Shown here: piece after piece, positions 23,488 to 33,665 of the stretch
Layout: each line of letters begins with the position of its first letter
Numbering within the stretch: position 1 is the stretch's first letter
The notes under the pieces: generated by a model
What the model was told of the DNA's origin: nothing
The model's input: only the letters and a program-made list of their open reading frames with translations
Databases searched by the model: none
Translations under genes and position numbers: made by a program
NCBI GenBank assembly: GCA_026874595.1
Contig: CM049315.1
Location: 39,760,164 to 39,824,163, forward strand
Direction: 5' to 3'
From: Sipunculus nudus
Lineage: Eukaryota; Annelida; Sipuncula; Golfingiida; Sipunculidae
Length of the DNA: 64,000 nucleotides

Positions 23488-23956
23488 TGTTTCGGAACCT
23501 AATATAAACAGATCACGTATACGTGATGAAAACAAATTCTGTAACGGAGATAAAAAAATCAGATTCTGTAACACTAGGCAGCGTGAAATGTCTAGGGGAA
23601 TGAATAAAGAAGTCAATGGTTTTTTGTTAACAAATAATTATAATTTATTCTTTAAACAACCCTAACATTACAATACCCTAAATCAATACAATTATACAGT
23701 AAAACAGCGGTATAGCAACAAATCAATACAATCACACAGAAAATAATGTGCACAGTACCTGGATACCAACACCGTCATAACGATAAGTTCTTTAAATAAA
23801 TATGACAGTTCGGTGTAAAGGTCTTGTAACAATCCAGAAAGTATAAACTGAAGCCCAAATACATAAAATCCAGGTGAAAGTCTTTGAAAATCTATAATTG
23901 CCGCATTCATCGGATAAGGTCCTAGAAACTGACACACGCCTTTGCGTCCGCTGGAA
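23488..23956 (-). mobile_element. Partial LTR, unit A
   Basis: Homology to the LTR-like unit at 63008-63858 starts abruptly at TGTTTCGGAAC (23488) and continues to the duplication junction at 23956. It keeps the TGTTACA-containing block, the CTAGGCAGCGTGAAATG block and the segment with GTACCTGGATACCA. The promoter-side third is missing because the duplication boundary cuts it. An 81-codon minus-strand frame here aligns loosely with one in the 63-kb copy and ends in the same VSRY. Confidence 0.65.
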
Positions 23957-24282
23957 TCAAAAACGGTTGTGTGTGAAAAAGCAAATACCAGATGTTTATA
24001 TGGTAAAGAGGTCTGAGGATTAAAATGAAATTAATAAAGATGATAGGGCTGTTCGAATATTGGGGCTGTAACAATAAACCGATGCCCGACACACTGGCAT
24101 AAGAAGTCTCATTTCTTTCTTTGAAGTTTCATTAAATATTAGTGTACTATGATGATTTTTATCATCCGAAGTAAATCGACGGCCGACATTTATAGAAGTC
24201 CCTCATACATATGAAGTAATGTTAGATAAGATAAAACGTTATTGGTGATCAACGAATTTGACAGTTTATGTTTGACTGATTA

Positions 24283-24537
24283 ATGAAAATAAATTGTACA
24301 TGTTTTGAAATTAATTTTGTAAGAGGCACTTCGGTTATTTTTCCATCAACATATATGAACATTGTTATGGAGAAGAAAAGTAATACATATTGGTTTAAAC
24401 ATATTTATTTCTTTTGGAATGTACAAGTAGCGCTGAAGCGCTTATATAAGTACTCTCCAAACATACAAACAGGAGATACAATATACAAATGTCAAACAAT
24501 TGAAGGGAATTGTGCATATAACATAAAACCGTTATAA
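24283..24537 (+). other. 84-codon frame in unit B, probably non-coding
   Basis: Partner of the frame at 20718-20972. See that entry for the substitution pattern, which does not suggest a selected protein. Confidence 0.3.
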
Positions 24538-24830
24538 CAGTATATAAATGAATGTCTCAATAAAATGCAAATATATATAATATAATTTGCATTCAATATC
24601 AATATGTGGGGATATCAAATCCGAGAAAATCTGTTATCGATCATGCGTTATACGATGTATCCATGATATTTACAGAAGGATAAGATATGAACAATCAGCA
24701 GAGTCTGATAAATACATGTGTGATACAAGAACCCAGTTCAGTGATTAAAGGTATTGACCTGGTAGACGTGTAGAATAAATATAGATAATATAGATAATAT
24801 ATCACAGTTACATTACATTTCATGACATTT

Positions 24831-25070
24831 TCAGCATAAAAAAAGTCTTGATGATTTAAGATATATGAAGACATGATCAAGTATACATTGATTAACTATT
24901 AAACTGAAATCCGATGACCCATGTAATAAGATAGACATTAATTTATCGGTTTGTCGTCTGTCTGGATTTGACATGAAAGAAGCTATTACATCAGGGATTA
25001 TATTTTGTAATTGCTCGAGAGCAGCTGTCGTGCGATTCTGTGGTATGGACACATTAAGAAGTGTGGACAT
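24831..25070 (-). pseudogene. LINE C-terminal fragment in unit B
   Basis: A minus-strand 79-codon frame with RTTAALEQLQNIIPDVIAS and RRQTDKLMSILLHGSS, nearly identical to the fragment at 21270-21500. Together with 25155-25345 it shows that the LINE lies antisense in the duplicated unit. Confidence 0.75.
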
Positions 25071-25154
25071 TGATTAGTATCGGACAGACCATGTCTTTAT
25101 AGATGGTCTTGGAGGGAGCTTTGGCAAAGCCTAAGTCTTGAAATTAAAATATTT

Positions 25155-25345
25155 TGATTTCGTTTACATTTCCATACTCCAGGATTGAACGAACATGTGA
25201 TTTGTATAAGTGGTCCAGTGTATTTCGCCTCATGTTATATTTCAGTCGTCTTAGCAATCCTATTTTTTATTGGCTTTAATACATATATTAGATATATGTT
25301 CGAACCATGATAGATCTGAAGATAAAGTAGTACCCAAATGTTTGT
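25155..25345 (-). pseudogene. LINE reverse transcriptase thumb region, unit B only
   Basis: On the minus strand one frame gives HLGTTLSSDLSWFEHIS and ICIKANKK. After a two-base slip, another gives GLLRRLKYNMRRNTLDHLYK and RSILEYGNV. These are the standard landmarks after the palm of CR1/jockey-like reverse transcriptases. One frameshift breaks the reading. The segment is absent from unit A. Confidence 0.85.
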
Positions 25346-25719
25346 TATATTATATTTGTGGTATAATGTTCCGTGTCGTGAGCTAAGTATTTAGTTATGC
25401 ATTTTATTTGTAAGGTTATGTATCGATTAGCCCAGTTGAGATACCGTTATACCCATATGAATACTGTTTTATTCACAGAAGCGACTGACACCATGAATTT
25501 TATTCGATCTAGATCAATTGCAGAACACAATTCAGAATACAGCCTAGGAGTAGTCTGAAATAAAAATAAAAGAATTCTGTCTGGGCCTAGGTCCCATATA
25601 TACAGCCAAATCTTTAAGAGTCCTATCCTGATATATAGTTTCTGTTAATTAAGGATGATCCGTTGAACGTATTATTAGAATAGACCAGAAAACATCAGTC
25701 CTAGCGCACAGCAATTGTT

Positions 25720-26060
25720 CGTTGTTTTAGTCAATGTGTTTATAACAAGGGGGGGGGGGGGTCAAAATAATCCAAATAGCTGCAATAAAGACATCAAGTC
25801 AGATAAACCAGCTTTTCGCGAAAGGGCGTTTTGCAGCTTCCCCACATAAACAACCAACCACCTCAGGTTGCATGGTTTTTCGTTTCTTGAGACCGCTGTG
25901 TTTACTAACAGCTTGTTGATAGGCAACCACAAACCGTCGCAGAGGCATTAGAAGAACGGTTCGTAGCAGGAATCACCTAGAATCCGTCAATGTGTATGCA
26001 GAACAAGCCAGAAATGACATAAACTCTATAGAAAGGTTGGTGAATAGATAACTTTAATTA
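25720..26060 (+). repeat. Dispersed repeat family with 'CAACCACCTCAGGTT', unit B copy
   Basis: Nearly identical to 21840-22200 because it was copied with the unit. The G-run near 25750 is longer here. Confidence 0.7.
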
Positions 26061-26090
26061 GTTCTAGTATCTTGTAAACTCTCTTTTTTA

Positions 26091-26091
<1 letters not shown>

Positions 26092-26139
<48 letters not shown>
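26092..26139 (+). repeat. (CT)n microsatellite, unit B
   Basis: Partner of the run at 22227-22268, slightly longer. Confidence 0.9.
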
Positions 26140-26141
<2 letters not shown>

Positions 26142-26680
26142 ACATGCACGTCTTCTTTAGATGAGCGGAGTACTTGAAGAAAACGATATGTCGGTGATTA
26201 TTATGTCTATTATTTTAAGTTCCAGAACAGTTTTCCATGTTGTATTATATTTAAGTCACAGGAGAAGTAACAAAGCATGAGTAAGAAAACGAGATATTAT
26301 ACTGATGAAAACCTACGTGTATAAGAACAATCTATACAGATAAGAGAAACGAAAAACATTTTTTTCGACACCTCCAATATGGAAAATGTATAAATTGCGA
26401 ATATGAAACAAGATACATCAAAATAAACAGGAAATATTCTTTGAATAAAGACCATATTGACTAGGGGGAAGATTATACTTGAACACAGTGAAGCAAAGAG
26501 CTATATATTTATCATATCTCAGATATGGAACATAATACACCGAAATGAGCAGGTTTATAACGATGATAAAAGGTGCCCGAAAATAATGCATAATATAACT
26601 TTGGCTGGGAACTTTTTGTGTACCCGGTAAGTAAATACATCTTTACAAGTATTATATCCTAAACGGGATAAACCGTTTCT

Positions 26681-27235
26681 TCGATTGCCGCAAAATAAAC
26701 ACAATGACCATAATCTTCGGTGCATTTAATCAGCGCTTCTTGGTTTTATATGTGAAGTTGTGACGTGTTCTTGGATATATCCTCTACACAACGGGGAAAA
26801 AAACGGGTTACTGACCACTTAATAGTTTTCTTCAGTAACACTGTTACGCGACCATCCACGGCGACCACGGTGAAAGGTCATTCATGTTCATTAACACATA
26901 CAAAAAGATCAAAGAAAAAGTACTTGCGCTTGAAGACAGAATTGTAATCCTCGATTGCCGCAAAATAATAACAATTCTGATGACCATAATCTTCGGTGCA
27001 ATAAATCAGCGCTCCTTTGTTTTATCTGAAGTAATGATGTGTTCTTTTGATTCATATCCTCTACGCAACGGAGAAAAATAACGGATTACTGACATTCAAT
27101 AGTTTTCTTCAGTAACACTGTTACGCGCGCATCCCGGGCGACCATGGTGAAAGGTCATTCATGTTCATTAACACATACAACAAGATCAAAGAAAAAATAC
27201 TTGCGCTTGCAGACAGAATTGTAATCATTTAACTG
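26681..27235 (+). repeat. Two-copy 270-bp tandem repeat, unit B
   Basis: Same structure and period as 22791-23335. The two-copy state therefore predates the 3.5-kb duplication. Confidence 0.85.
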
Positions 27236-27350
27236 TGGAAATCGTGGGAATCATGTTTGTCTTAGACGGGAAGTGTGATTGTATGGAAAAGGATGGATTC
27301 TGATGAAACTCAACAGAAATGTAAACTAATATAATATCTCGCCTACATAT

Positions 27351-27505
27351 TGTTGCGGAACCTAATATAAACAGATCACGTATGCGTGATGAAAACAAAT
27401 TCTGTAACGGAGATTAAAAAAATCAGATTCTGTAACACTAGGCAGCGTGAAATGTCTAGGGGAATGAAAAAAGAAGTCAATTTTTTTTGTTAACAAATAA
27501 CTATG
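27351..27505 (-). mobile_element. Truncated LTR, unit B
   Basis: Starts at TGTTGCGGAAC and stays homologous to the other LTR copies up to about 27505, where the duplication ends. Confidence 0.6.
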
Positions 27506-28049
27506 TTTCCCACCTTACGTAAAGTCTGAGCAACACTCACGCCTAATGAATAAGGTCAGAGGTCACAAGATATTTAAGGGGAATATCATGCCAATTTTCT
27601 GTGCTCCTCCTAATCAAGTTGACAGATATACAATACATACGGCAGTATTAATGATTAGAGTTCCGTTGTTTATGTACATGGGGAAAACTCCTATATATTA
27701 TATATATATATACTGTATGAAACGTCTTACATTGCATCGGCCTATTCTTTTGGATTTCGCTTTTCCTAATACCGACACATAGAATTTTCCGTTATCAGAA
27801 TTTGGTTTTAAATACTTCTTTTTAGATTTTGTTATCTGATGAAAATCTCTATCTTATTACATTGAATATACAGTGACCAATCACATGTATATACATAAAC
27901 GCACATCATATGTATAAGTCAGGACTCTTTTGAAAGTATGTAATTTACATACATGTATTTGAATATTCAAGGGACTATTCTGATAACTGATGTCAATTAA
28001 TTGAAGATTATCTCTTAACCTTCTTGAAAAATACTTAAGAAAACACCGA

Positions 28050-28440
28050 TCATACTGTAAACATGACTCCGTTTTGTTGATATCCACGTTTTTAAAACAT
28101 GTGGGTCCTCAAAAAATAACCCGAACGTATGCAAAACAGACACTTGGCAGAACGTCAGACGAAACCAAGTTTTGTCAATTGCGTTTTGCAGCTAGTGACC
28201 TTTCTGAACATACTTTACTAACCATCTCAGGTTTTTTCTGTTTGTCAACAGTTCCGCACGTTATGTCTTTACACACACCTTGTATATAAGCATCATAGAT
28301 TCAACAAGTTATAAGAACTTTTCCTAACAAGAATTACAATGAGTTCATTAATATTTTTGCAGAATAATCCAGACATCGCACAAATTCTACAGATAAGGTA
28401 GGTGAATAGCTGGCTTTAAGGTTTTCTCAGTGAAAGGATG
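28050..28440 (+). repeat. Dispersed repeat family with 'CAACCACCTCAGGTT', diverged copy
   Basis: Keeps 'GCGTTTTGCAGCTAGTGACC', 'CCATCTCAGGTTTTTT', 'AAGAACTTTTCCTAACA', 'CAGATAAGGTAGGTGAATAG'. It adds a 5' part and the 'AGCTGGCTTTAA' end that also occurs at 47.1 kb. Confidence 0.55.
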
Positions 28441-29099
28441 GGTTAATATGTTTTTTTGTTAGACGTATCGGAAACAATTATTGGTGCATATCTGCATGAA
28501 CGAACATTGTTGTGTAAAAAATGAAGGCTGTAATTCATGTTAATATACCAGATTTACGCTTGGAGCGCTTGGTCTGAACTTTCGGAAACCTTATGCTGTA
28601 AATGAAGACTTATATCAAATATCTAATTTAAACTCCTTTAATGATAACAATTATACTAATTTACTACTACTCCTAAAAGTAACATTCACGTTGGCATGAT
28701 GAAAAAGATCGGAATGAGAAGTGTATAGAAACTTATTACATCAGTACTTTGTATATATACCGACCCCACGGAGGGTTTTGTGTTACATGGTAAACGAAAC
28801 GGCCACGTGTGAACTGATAATTTGTAGCTAGAGGAAGGTTTATTTTCATCCGTGCTCTGCCTCACTATCATTACAGACTTTTTCTTTCCAACTGAAAATT
28901 TCCTTAATTGAAATTGTTGGGAGACTGCTTACATTAGTACGCTTCATATCATATAGAAATTGTTAAATTTACCTTGTACAAATCATCAAAGGATTCGCTG
29001 TTGCTGTGACAGGTTTCACGACCCTAGATAAGACGTTTCAAAATACTATACAGAAACAACAAACAGGATCACAGTGGGAGCTCCCATAAACTAAAAAAA

Positions 29100-29530
29100 A
29101 AACTAAAAATTCACGGCCAAACAATCGATTTCAGATAATTCCTCCCATTTCAGACTTCCCCACAAAATGAGTGGTTTATGTTTATTTACAAAAAATTCAT
29201 ATAATTCTTCTTGATTTCTTAATATGTTTTAATCTTTGTATATCCCAAGTTTGCATGTAATTGGTCACACGAATGGTAAAGTTTATAAGTCGATATAAAT
29301 ATAATTTACAATTAAATTGACATTTTTCGACAATTTTTTTCCATAGATTGGTTCCATCTTTTAACGAATCGTTTACGTGATTCATTGAAATAATATATCA
29401 TAGGATAAAAGCATTAGAATTTATCATTTAGTTAAATCACCGAGGGAGTGTTATGAACGGTGAGGCAGGAAGCTGTTACTAGGAACACACCACCACGATA
29501 ATATGAAATCGATTTCAGAATATCGGGAGT
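29100..29530. repeat. Dispersed AATCTGA-type repeat, copy 4
   Basis: Ends are 'CGATTTCAGATAATTCC' and 'GAAATCGATTTCAGAATATC'. The core has 'CATTGAAATAATATATCATA', also seen in the copy at 15 kb. Non-coding. Confidence 0.5.
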
Positions 29531-29704
29531 TGAAAGGCTGGTATATGGTTCAGGTATTTTACGCTCTTCAGAATACTTTTTAATCCTCTATAGGCATTTT
29601 GGATGAGATGAAATGTAGCGTTTTATATCGACCTGAGCGTTCTCTTGAAACCATACTATTAAAATAAGTCTAAAACAAACCAGAAGAATACTCAAAATCT
29701 GCAT

Positions 29705-29985
29705 TTAAAGGTATGCAAGCTTCCTCCATGTGTTTTCACTCGCTAATTCAGCCCATATTCCCTGGTTTATTCACATGAGTGACTCTAAGCATGTGAGAAT
29801 ATTCCTTGCTGACGTTCCTGAATCCGGATCATGTGCCAGATCGACACCAAAAACTAATGGATTCTTCATTGACCCATTCCCGAAATGCCCTGAAAATTTC
29901 ATGAGATTCATGATAACAATTTTTTTTTCGTGAACAAACACGTACACGCATACGCATACTCTCCTGAAGGCAACAACAATCTGTC
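29705..29985 (+). repeat. Dispersed repeat ending in CCCTGAAAATTTCATGA, copy 2
   Basis: Same block order as 8985-9260, including the ACA-rich tail (ACAAACACGTACACGCATAC). Confidence 0.65.
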
Positions 29986-30243
29986 ACGCACAAAACCGAA
30001 AAGAATAAAGAAAACAAGCGCCGATCTAATATTTTTTTTCCAACGTTCTTTTGGTACATAGGTATACCTTACACGTATATATTAAATCCTCAAGTAATGC
30101 TTCATTTATATCTATGATAAGACAGTTTGTGACAAATCCTAGTGACGAAATCAAATAAAGGAGTGATAAAGGATCCTGGGGATATGACATATGTTATGTA
30201 AGAGATACCACAGCGTCTTTTGCGTATACTATCCTTTTGCTAG

Positions 30244-30409
30244 TCCGGCCGACCCTCATATTGGACACACGGAAACGTCCCTTCTAGTATTTCATTTACG
30301 TTACCCGAAATGTTGAATGTCAGCCGTCTCAGTGATGGCCGGCGGACGTCACTTGAATGCATAAATCGGATTCAAAGATCAACATGTGTCAGCCGATGTT
30401 CTGTTTCAC
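30244..30409 (+). CDS. Candidate exon 1 of 3 of a 3' gene end
   Basis: The acceptor TATACTATCCTTTTGCTAG precedes a frame open for 55 codons plus one base, ending at a GTGAGG donor (TTTCAC|GTGAGG). The exon side of the donor is weak. The peptide runs from SGRPSYWTHGNVPSSISF to STCVSRCSVS. The leftover base C joins GA of the exon at 30644 to make an arginine codon, so the phases agree. Without splicing the frame runs on to TGA at 30439. Family not recognised. Confidence 0.4.
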
Positions 30410-30643
30410 GTGAGGAAATTAACAAGCGGTCTGGTATTTGACTGATCATCAATCTTTTACAGAATCAGTTGATTTGCTGTTAAACGCTCCAAATGGCAAG
30501 TAGGTAATGGTTCCTTACTTAACCACAAACTGCGCCTAAGACCGATTGAATATTCTTCGACCTCTACATTTTTGTCGTTTATCTTTTCGAAATAACATTC
30601 GACGGTAAGGGTTTTTTCTAATTGGTTATGTTATCTTCTGTAG

Positions 30644-30792
30644 GATTTTCTCAAGAAAACTACCCAACGAAGACGCCCCATAAAGACACCATTGCGGGAT
30701 TAAAGTTTGGGCTTAGCAGACAAAACCCAGGGCTTCATAATTTAGAGGATAAAGGCCTCCTGCAAAAAGTAAAACATACTTTAAAAAATCGC
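30644..30792 (+). CDS. Candidate exon 2 of 3 of a 3' gene end
   Basis: This is the clearest exon-like segment in the window. The acceptor is T-rich (TTATGTTATCTTCTGTAG) and the donor is AATCGC|GTAAGT. The 149-bp exon is open in the frame set by the preceding candidate exon and ends in phase 0. The peptide includes TIAGLKFGLSRQNPGLHN and ends LLQKVKHTLKNR, a basic, probably helical stretch. The implied upstream intron is 234 bp. I cannot name the family. Confidence 0.5.
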
Positions 30793-30939
30793 GTAAGTTT
30801 GTTCTATTATCATTACAATTTAGGGACGTCTCAAGGCCAAGTATCAGATATTCAGATATTGCACTTGATTTTAAATGTCCTTGCCCAGTTGTTTAGTTAT
30901 TTTTGCAACGAACAGCAACACATTTTAAGCAAGCCCACC

Positions 30940-31140
30940 TGACATAAAGACAGGCTGCGCATAAAAAAAATGATGTTCAGTATGAATGTCTATATTAATT
31001 TTATATTTTTTTAATTGATTAAAACTTATTTAATATTTTTTTACAGCAACTAATTTCAGCAGGAACTGTTGACATACAGCGGAGCTGCGCATAAAGCATC
31101 AATATTCAGTGCATGTGAACGTCTGTATTAATTTCACACT
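30940..31140 (+). repeat. Local ~127-bp direct duplication across the terminal exon
   Basis: 'GACATAAAGACAGGCTGCGCA' (split here: GACATAAAGACAGG and CTGCGCATAAA) and the following 'TTCAGTATGAATGTCTATAT' recur about 127 bases later as GACATACAGCGGAG, CTGCGCATAAA and 'TTCAGTGCATGTGAACGTCT'. The upstream copy lies in the proposed intron and the downstream copy covers the proposed stop codon. Confidence 0.6.
31047..31094 (+). CDS. Candidate terminal exon 3 of 3
   Basis: A very strong acceptor (TTTAATATTTTTTTACAG) precedes a frame that continues the 30644 exon in phase 0 for 15 codons (QLISAGTVDIQRSCA) and stops at TAA 31092-31094. The intron would be 254 bp. No canonical AATAAA follows within about 100 bases, only ATATAAA near 31210. 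An exon this short proves little alone, but its phase fits. Confidence 0.4.
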   Translation, partial: QLISAGTVDIQRSCA

Positions 31141-31629
31141 TTTTATTACTTTACACATTTCATTCATTTTTGTACACAATCACATCAAATGCAATGTATA
31201 AGATTTATATAAAGCACATTTCCTGGATACTTAAAAATGTCAATGCTTGTTATTTGCACTTGCATAGTATACATATATTCTAGTTTTCCTTGCAAAATAC
31301 ATTTCCCCCATGCTTTTCCTTTCCAAAACTTACACTACAAAAGCTACTGCATGTTATGATTTTTTTTCTTATATTTTCCTGTTTTTCCAAAAGCGCAGAA
31401 ATCTTATATTTCTGTCTTGCTATTATATGCTCAATTTTTATATTTATTTTATTATTATTTTTTAATGGTTAGTTGCTTTCTAAGGTTCTACAATATTTCA
31501 AAGCCTAGGTCATCGACTGGTTTTATTTAAGCACTGCTTTCGCCTGACTAATGTCAAGCATATACTATTCCCATGTTATAGTCTCCTAAGCTATTACTCA
31601 TTATCGACCAGTAGTATCCGCAATTACTG

Positions 31630-31860
31630 ATACTCATTTATTTAAGTATGAACAAAAGTGAGAAGAGGGCAGGCTGTCGGGATTCCACAAGGAATAACAG
31701 TAACCTGAGATAACGACAGGTGTGTGCTTGTAGTTATAATTATCTATATATTCCTGGTCACGTCCATTGCTGTTATTACACAAAGGGTCTTCCATCACAA
31801 GGCATCGAGTTTTATTATCATCATGCAGAGATACTCTGTTCAAATACTATTGTTATGCAG
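31630..31860 (-). other. Minus-strand open frame ending at an AATAAA
   Basis: A 69-codon minus-strand frame (31634-31843) contains LVMEDPLCNNSNGRDQEYID and ends YLNK, its TGA overlapping AATAAA. An internal acceptor (CACCTGTCGTTATCTCAG) offers another, shorter last exon in a different frame. No upstream exon is evident. It could be a 3' gene end or chance. Confidence 0.2.
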
Positions 31861-32304
31861 CGTCACTCTCATAGAACGTGGAATAGTTAACTGAAGTGTT
31901 CGGTCACATGAACTTCTTACTCCACGCAGTTGAGGAAATTGCCGTTTGAGCCTAGTGCCTCTCTAATCATTTTTAAACTAGAGTGCGTGGCTAGATAAAG
32001 CAGGATGAAGATACTTCACAGAAAAGTTAAATTAATATTACCAATAGTATATGCAATATCTCACGTTATTGGTTCATTTTGAATGAATATAGAAGTTTTC
32101 CGGCAAGAGCACTCTAATTCACTCTCTCAAAGTCACGTTTTATACACTGTCAGGATTTAGCATGTGTGTCAGCAAACACAGCCCACGTGGATGCAACTTT
32201 AGAGACAAACACAATATCCAGGGCCAAAAGTGTGATTAAAAAAAAATGATTGAATCCTCTTGGTATTTTGCTTCCTACTTGAAATTAGCAACGCCTGGCC
32301 GATA

Positions 32305-32418
32305 ATGGCGGGAAACATGGCGCGTTCTAAATGTCAAAGACGTATGAGTTTTCCTAAAGTAACACAAATAATGGTGTTCTTGTCACTGATGATTGTTTTG
32401 TATTTTACAAAGGTTGTT
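32305..32418 (+). CDS. Candidate first coding exon with signal-anchor-like segment
   Basis: The frame MAGNMARSKCQRRMS then PKVTQIMVFLSLMIVLYF gives a basic N-terminus followed by a hydrophobic stretch of about 18 residues, as in a signal peptide or membrane anchor. It ends at GTTGTT|GTAAGT, a perfect intron side but a weak exon side, in phase 0. Without a splice it stops 10 codons later. No promoter or partner exon is visible. Confidence 0.22.
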
Positions 32419-32774
32419 GTAAGTGCAAAATCAATCAAGTGTTCTTACTGACCTGAAATAACTTCACATAATGACTGTTATTTATGGCGGCTGCTGATCA
32501 TTCTATCAATTGAAAGTGAGTTTCTTCAGTACATTTGGTACCATTACAATGCCTGTTTTTCTTCATACTTGGATACCGAGTTCCTCAGTGCAGGAAAGCT
32601 ACTATACACCTTTACGGTTGTCATTTCGACAGATCGATTAGCGTACCGGCGTCGAGTAATCTCCTTGCTTTAGGGGTTTAAACAATCAGCGATCATTTGA
32701 CGTCATGTTATCAACCCGTGTACTTTACCTTGTTTTATTAAAGAGTGTAAGGTACCGGATTCAAAGCGTGTATG

Positions 32775-33665
32775 ATCTGACATACGATTCGGGACCCAGT
32801 TTCATTGTCACATGTTGAAGAACATGTGACCAGCAATCCATCTCATGTCATGTTGATATGCGTGTCCTCCTGGCGATCCTGTTGTTTAATAATTAAATGA
32901 CCACCAGAATTGCATATATCTTTGTTAAATCACAATCTTCAACAATTCTGGAAATAATTGTATCACAACGATCCTAGCAGGTACGTTATTAAAGAGACCT
33001 ATTCACAATCTAGGTATGTTCAGTATACATCAGTAATTGAGTTTCCCCTTAAAATATGATGGTATCTGTCAATATTGCGTTAAAAAACCGTTTGCTTACT
33101 CCTACACATAGGTAGAAATAAGATTGCACCGGAAGCAACCAGTGGCTCAAAACATAGGCATCGCCCGCACACTACCTGGTGGCCGTACCGAAGTGTTTCA
33201 CAAATCAAGATTTGTTAAGCTTCCAACCGGTGGTTCTTACGTGATTATTCTCTAATGTAACTTCTCATTATCTGTGAGTTGTATTTGACCATAGGTAGGT
33301 CCGTATGTCGGGATGATTTTGCTGGGACACTTTGACATTGTGCCAAAATAACTTATAGCTGGGGAACCGGCTTCTGTACGTGGCTCAAGGGTAGAGAACA
33401 GCACACTAAGGAGGGAGATCGTGAGTTCGAATCTCAGCCGAGGCACTGAGAGTTTTCACTGACTGCCTTCTCCCAGGGAGAGCGCTCTGCAGGTTAAATG
33501 GGGAGACTATGCCAAGCAGTCGTGTTCACTCACAGACGAGTGCGCCTTTTTGGAGTTCTTCGGTGTTATGACCCAGCAATGGACAGACACACACCCAGGA
33601 CCCACAGAAGTGAACACCGTAGCGAAGTGCGAAATCGATCATCTGTTATTGATCATCTGCCATTT
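32775..33665 (+). repeat. 885-bp tandem duplication, copy 1
   Basis: Copy 1 of a direct duplication with an 885-bp offset (GGGACCCAGTTTCATTGTCA at 32791 against GACCCGATTTAATTGTCACA at 33678). Each unit has about 600 bp of unknown sequence, with 'AGACCTATTCACAAT' and 'CACCGGAAGCAACCAGTGGC', then a SINE. Confidence 0.9.
33365..33640 (+). mobile_element. tRNA-derived SINE, copy 1
   Basis: Box A-like GTGGCTCAAGGGTAGAG and box B GAGTTCGAATCTCAGC are spaced as in a tRNA. They are followed by GAGCGCTCTGCAGG, GGGGAGACTATGCC and GTGTTCACTCACAGACGAGT. It is not a functional tRNA gene because the arms do not fold into a cloverleaf. Confidence 0.75.

Larger units (their letters stand above)
20397..23956. 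repeat. 3.5-kb tandem duplication, unit A
   Basis: The unit starts at CAAAAACGGTTGTGTGTGAA and the same sequence restarts at 23957, giving a 3,560-bp period. Within it lie an 84-codon frame, a LINE C-terminus on the minus strand, a dispersed repeat (about 21840-22200), a (CT)n run, a two-copy 270-bp tandem and a partial LTR. Sampled stretches differ from unit B by a few percent, so the duplication is fairly recent. Confidence 0.92.
23957..27505. repeat. 3.5-kb tandem duplication, unit B
   Basis: Second copy of the unit at 20397-23956, in direct orientation. It stops about 316 bases short of the unit end, inside the LTR. It differs from unit A by a replacement: 367 bp at 25157-25523 stand where unit A has about 71 unrelated bp at 21591-21661. 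Unit A also has about 40 extra bases near 23360. Confidence 0.92.
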
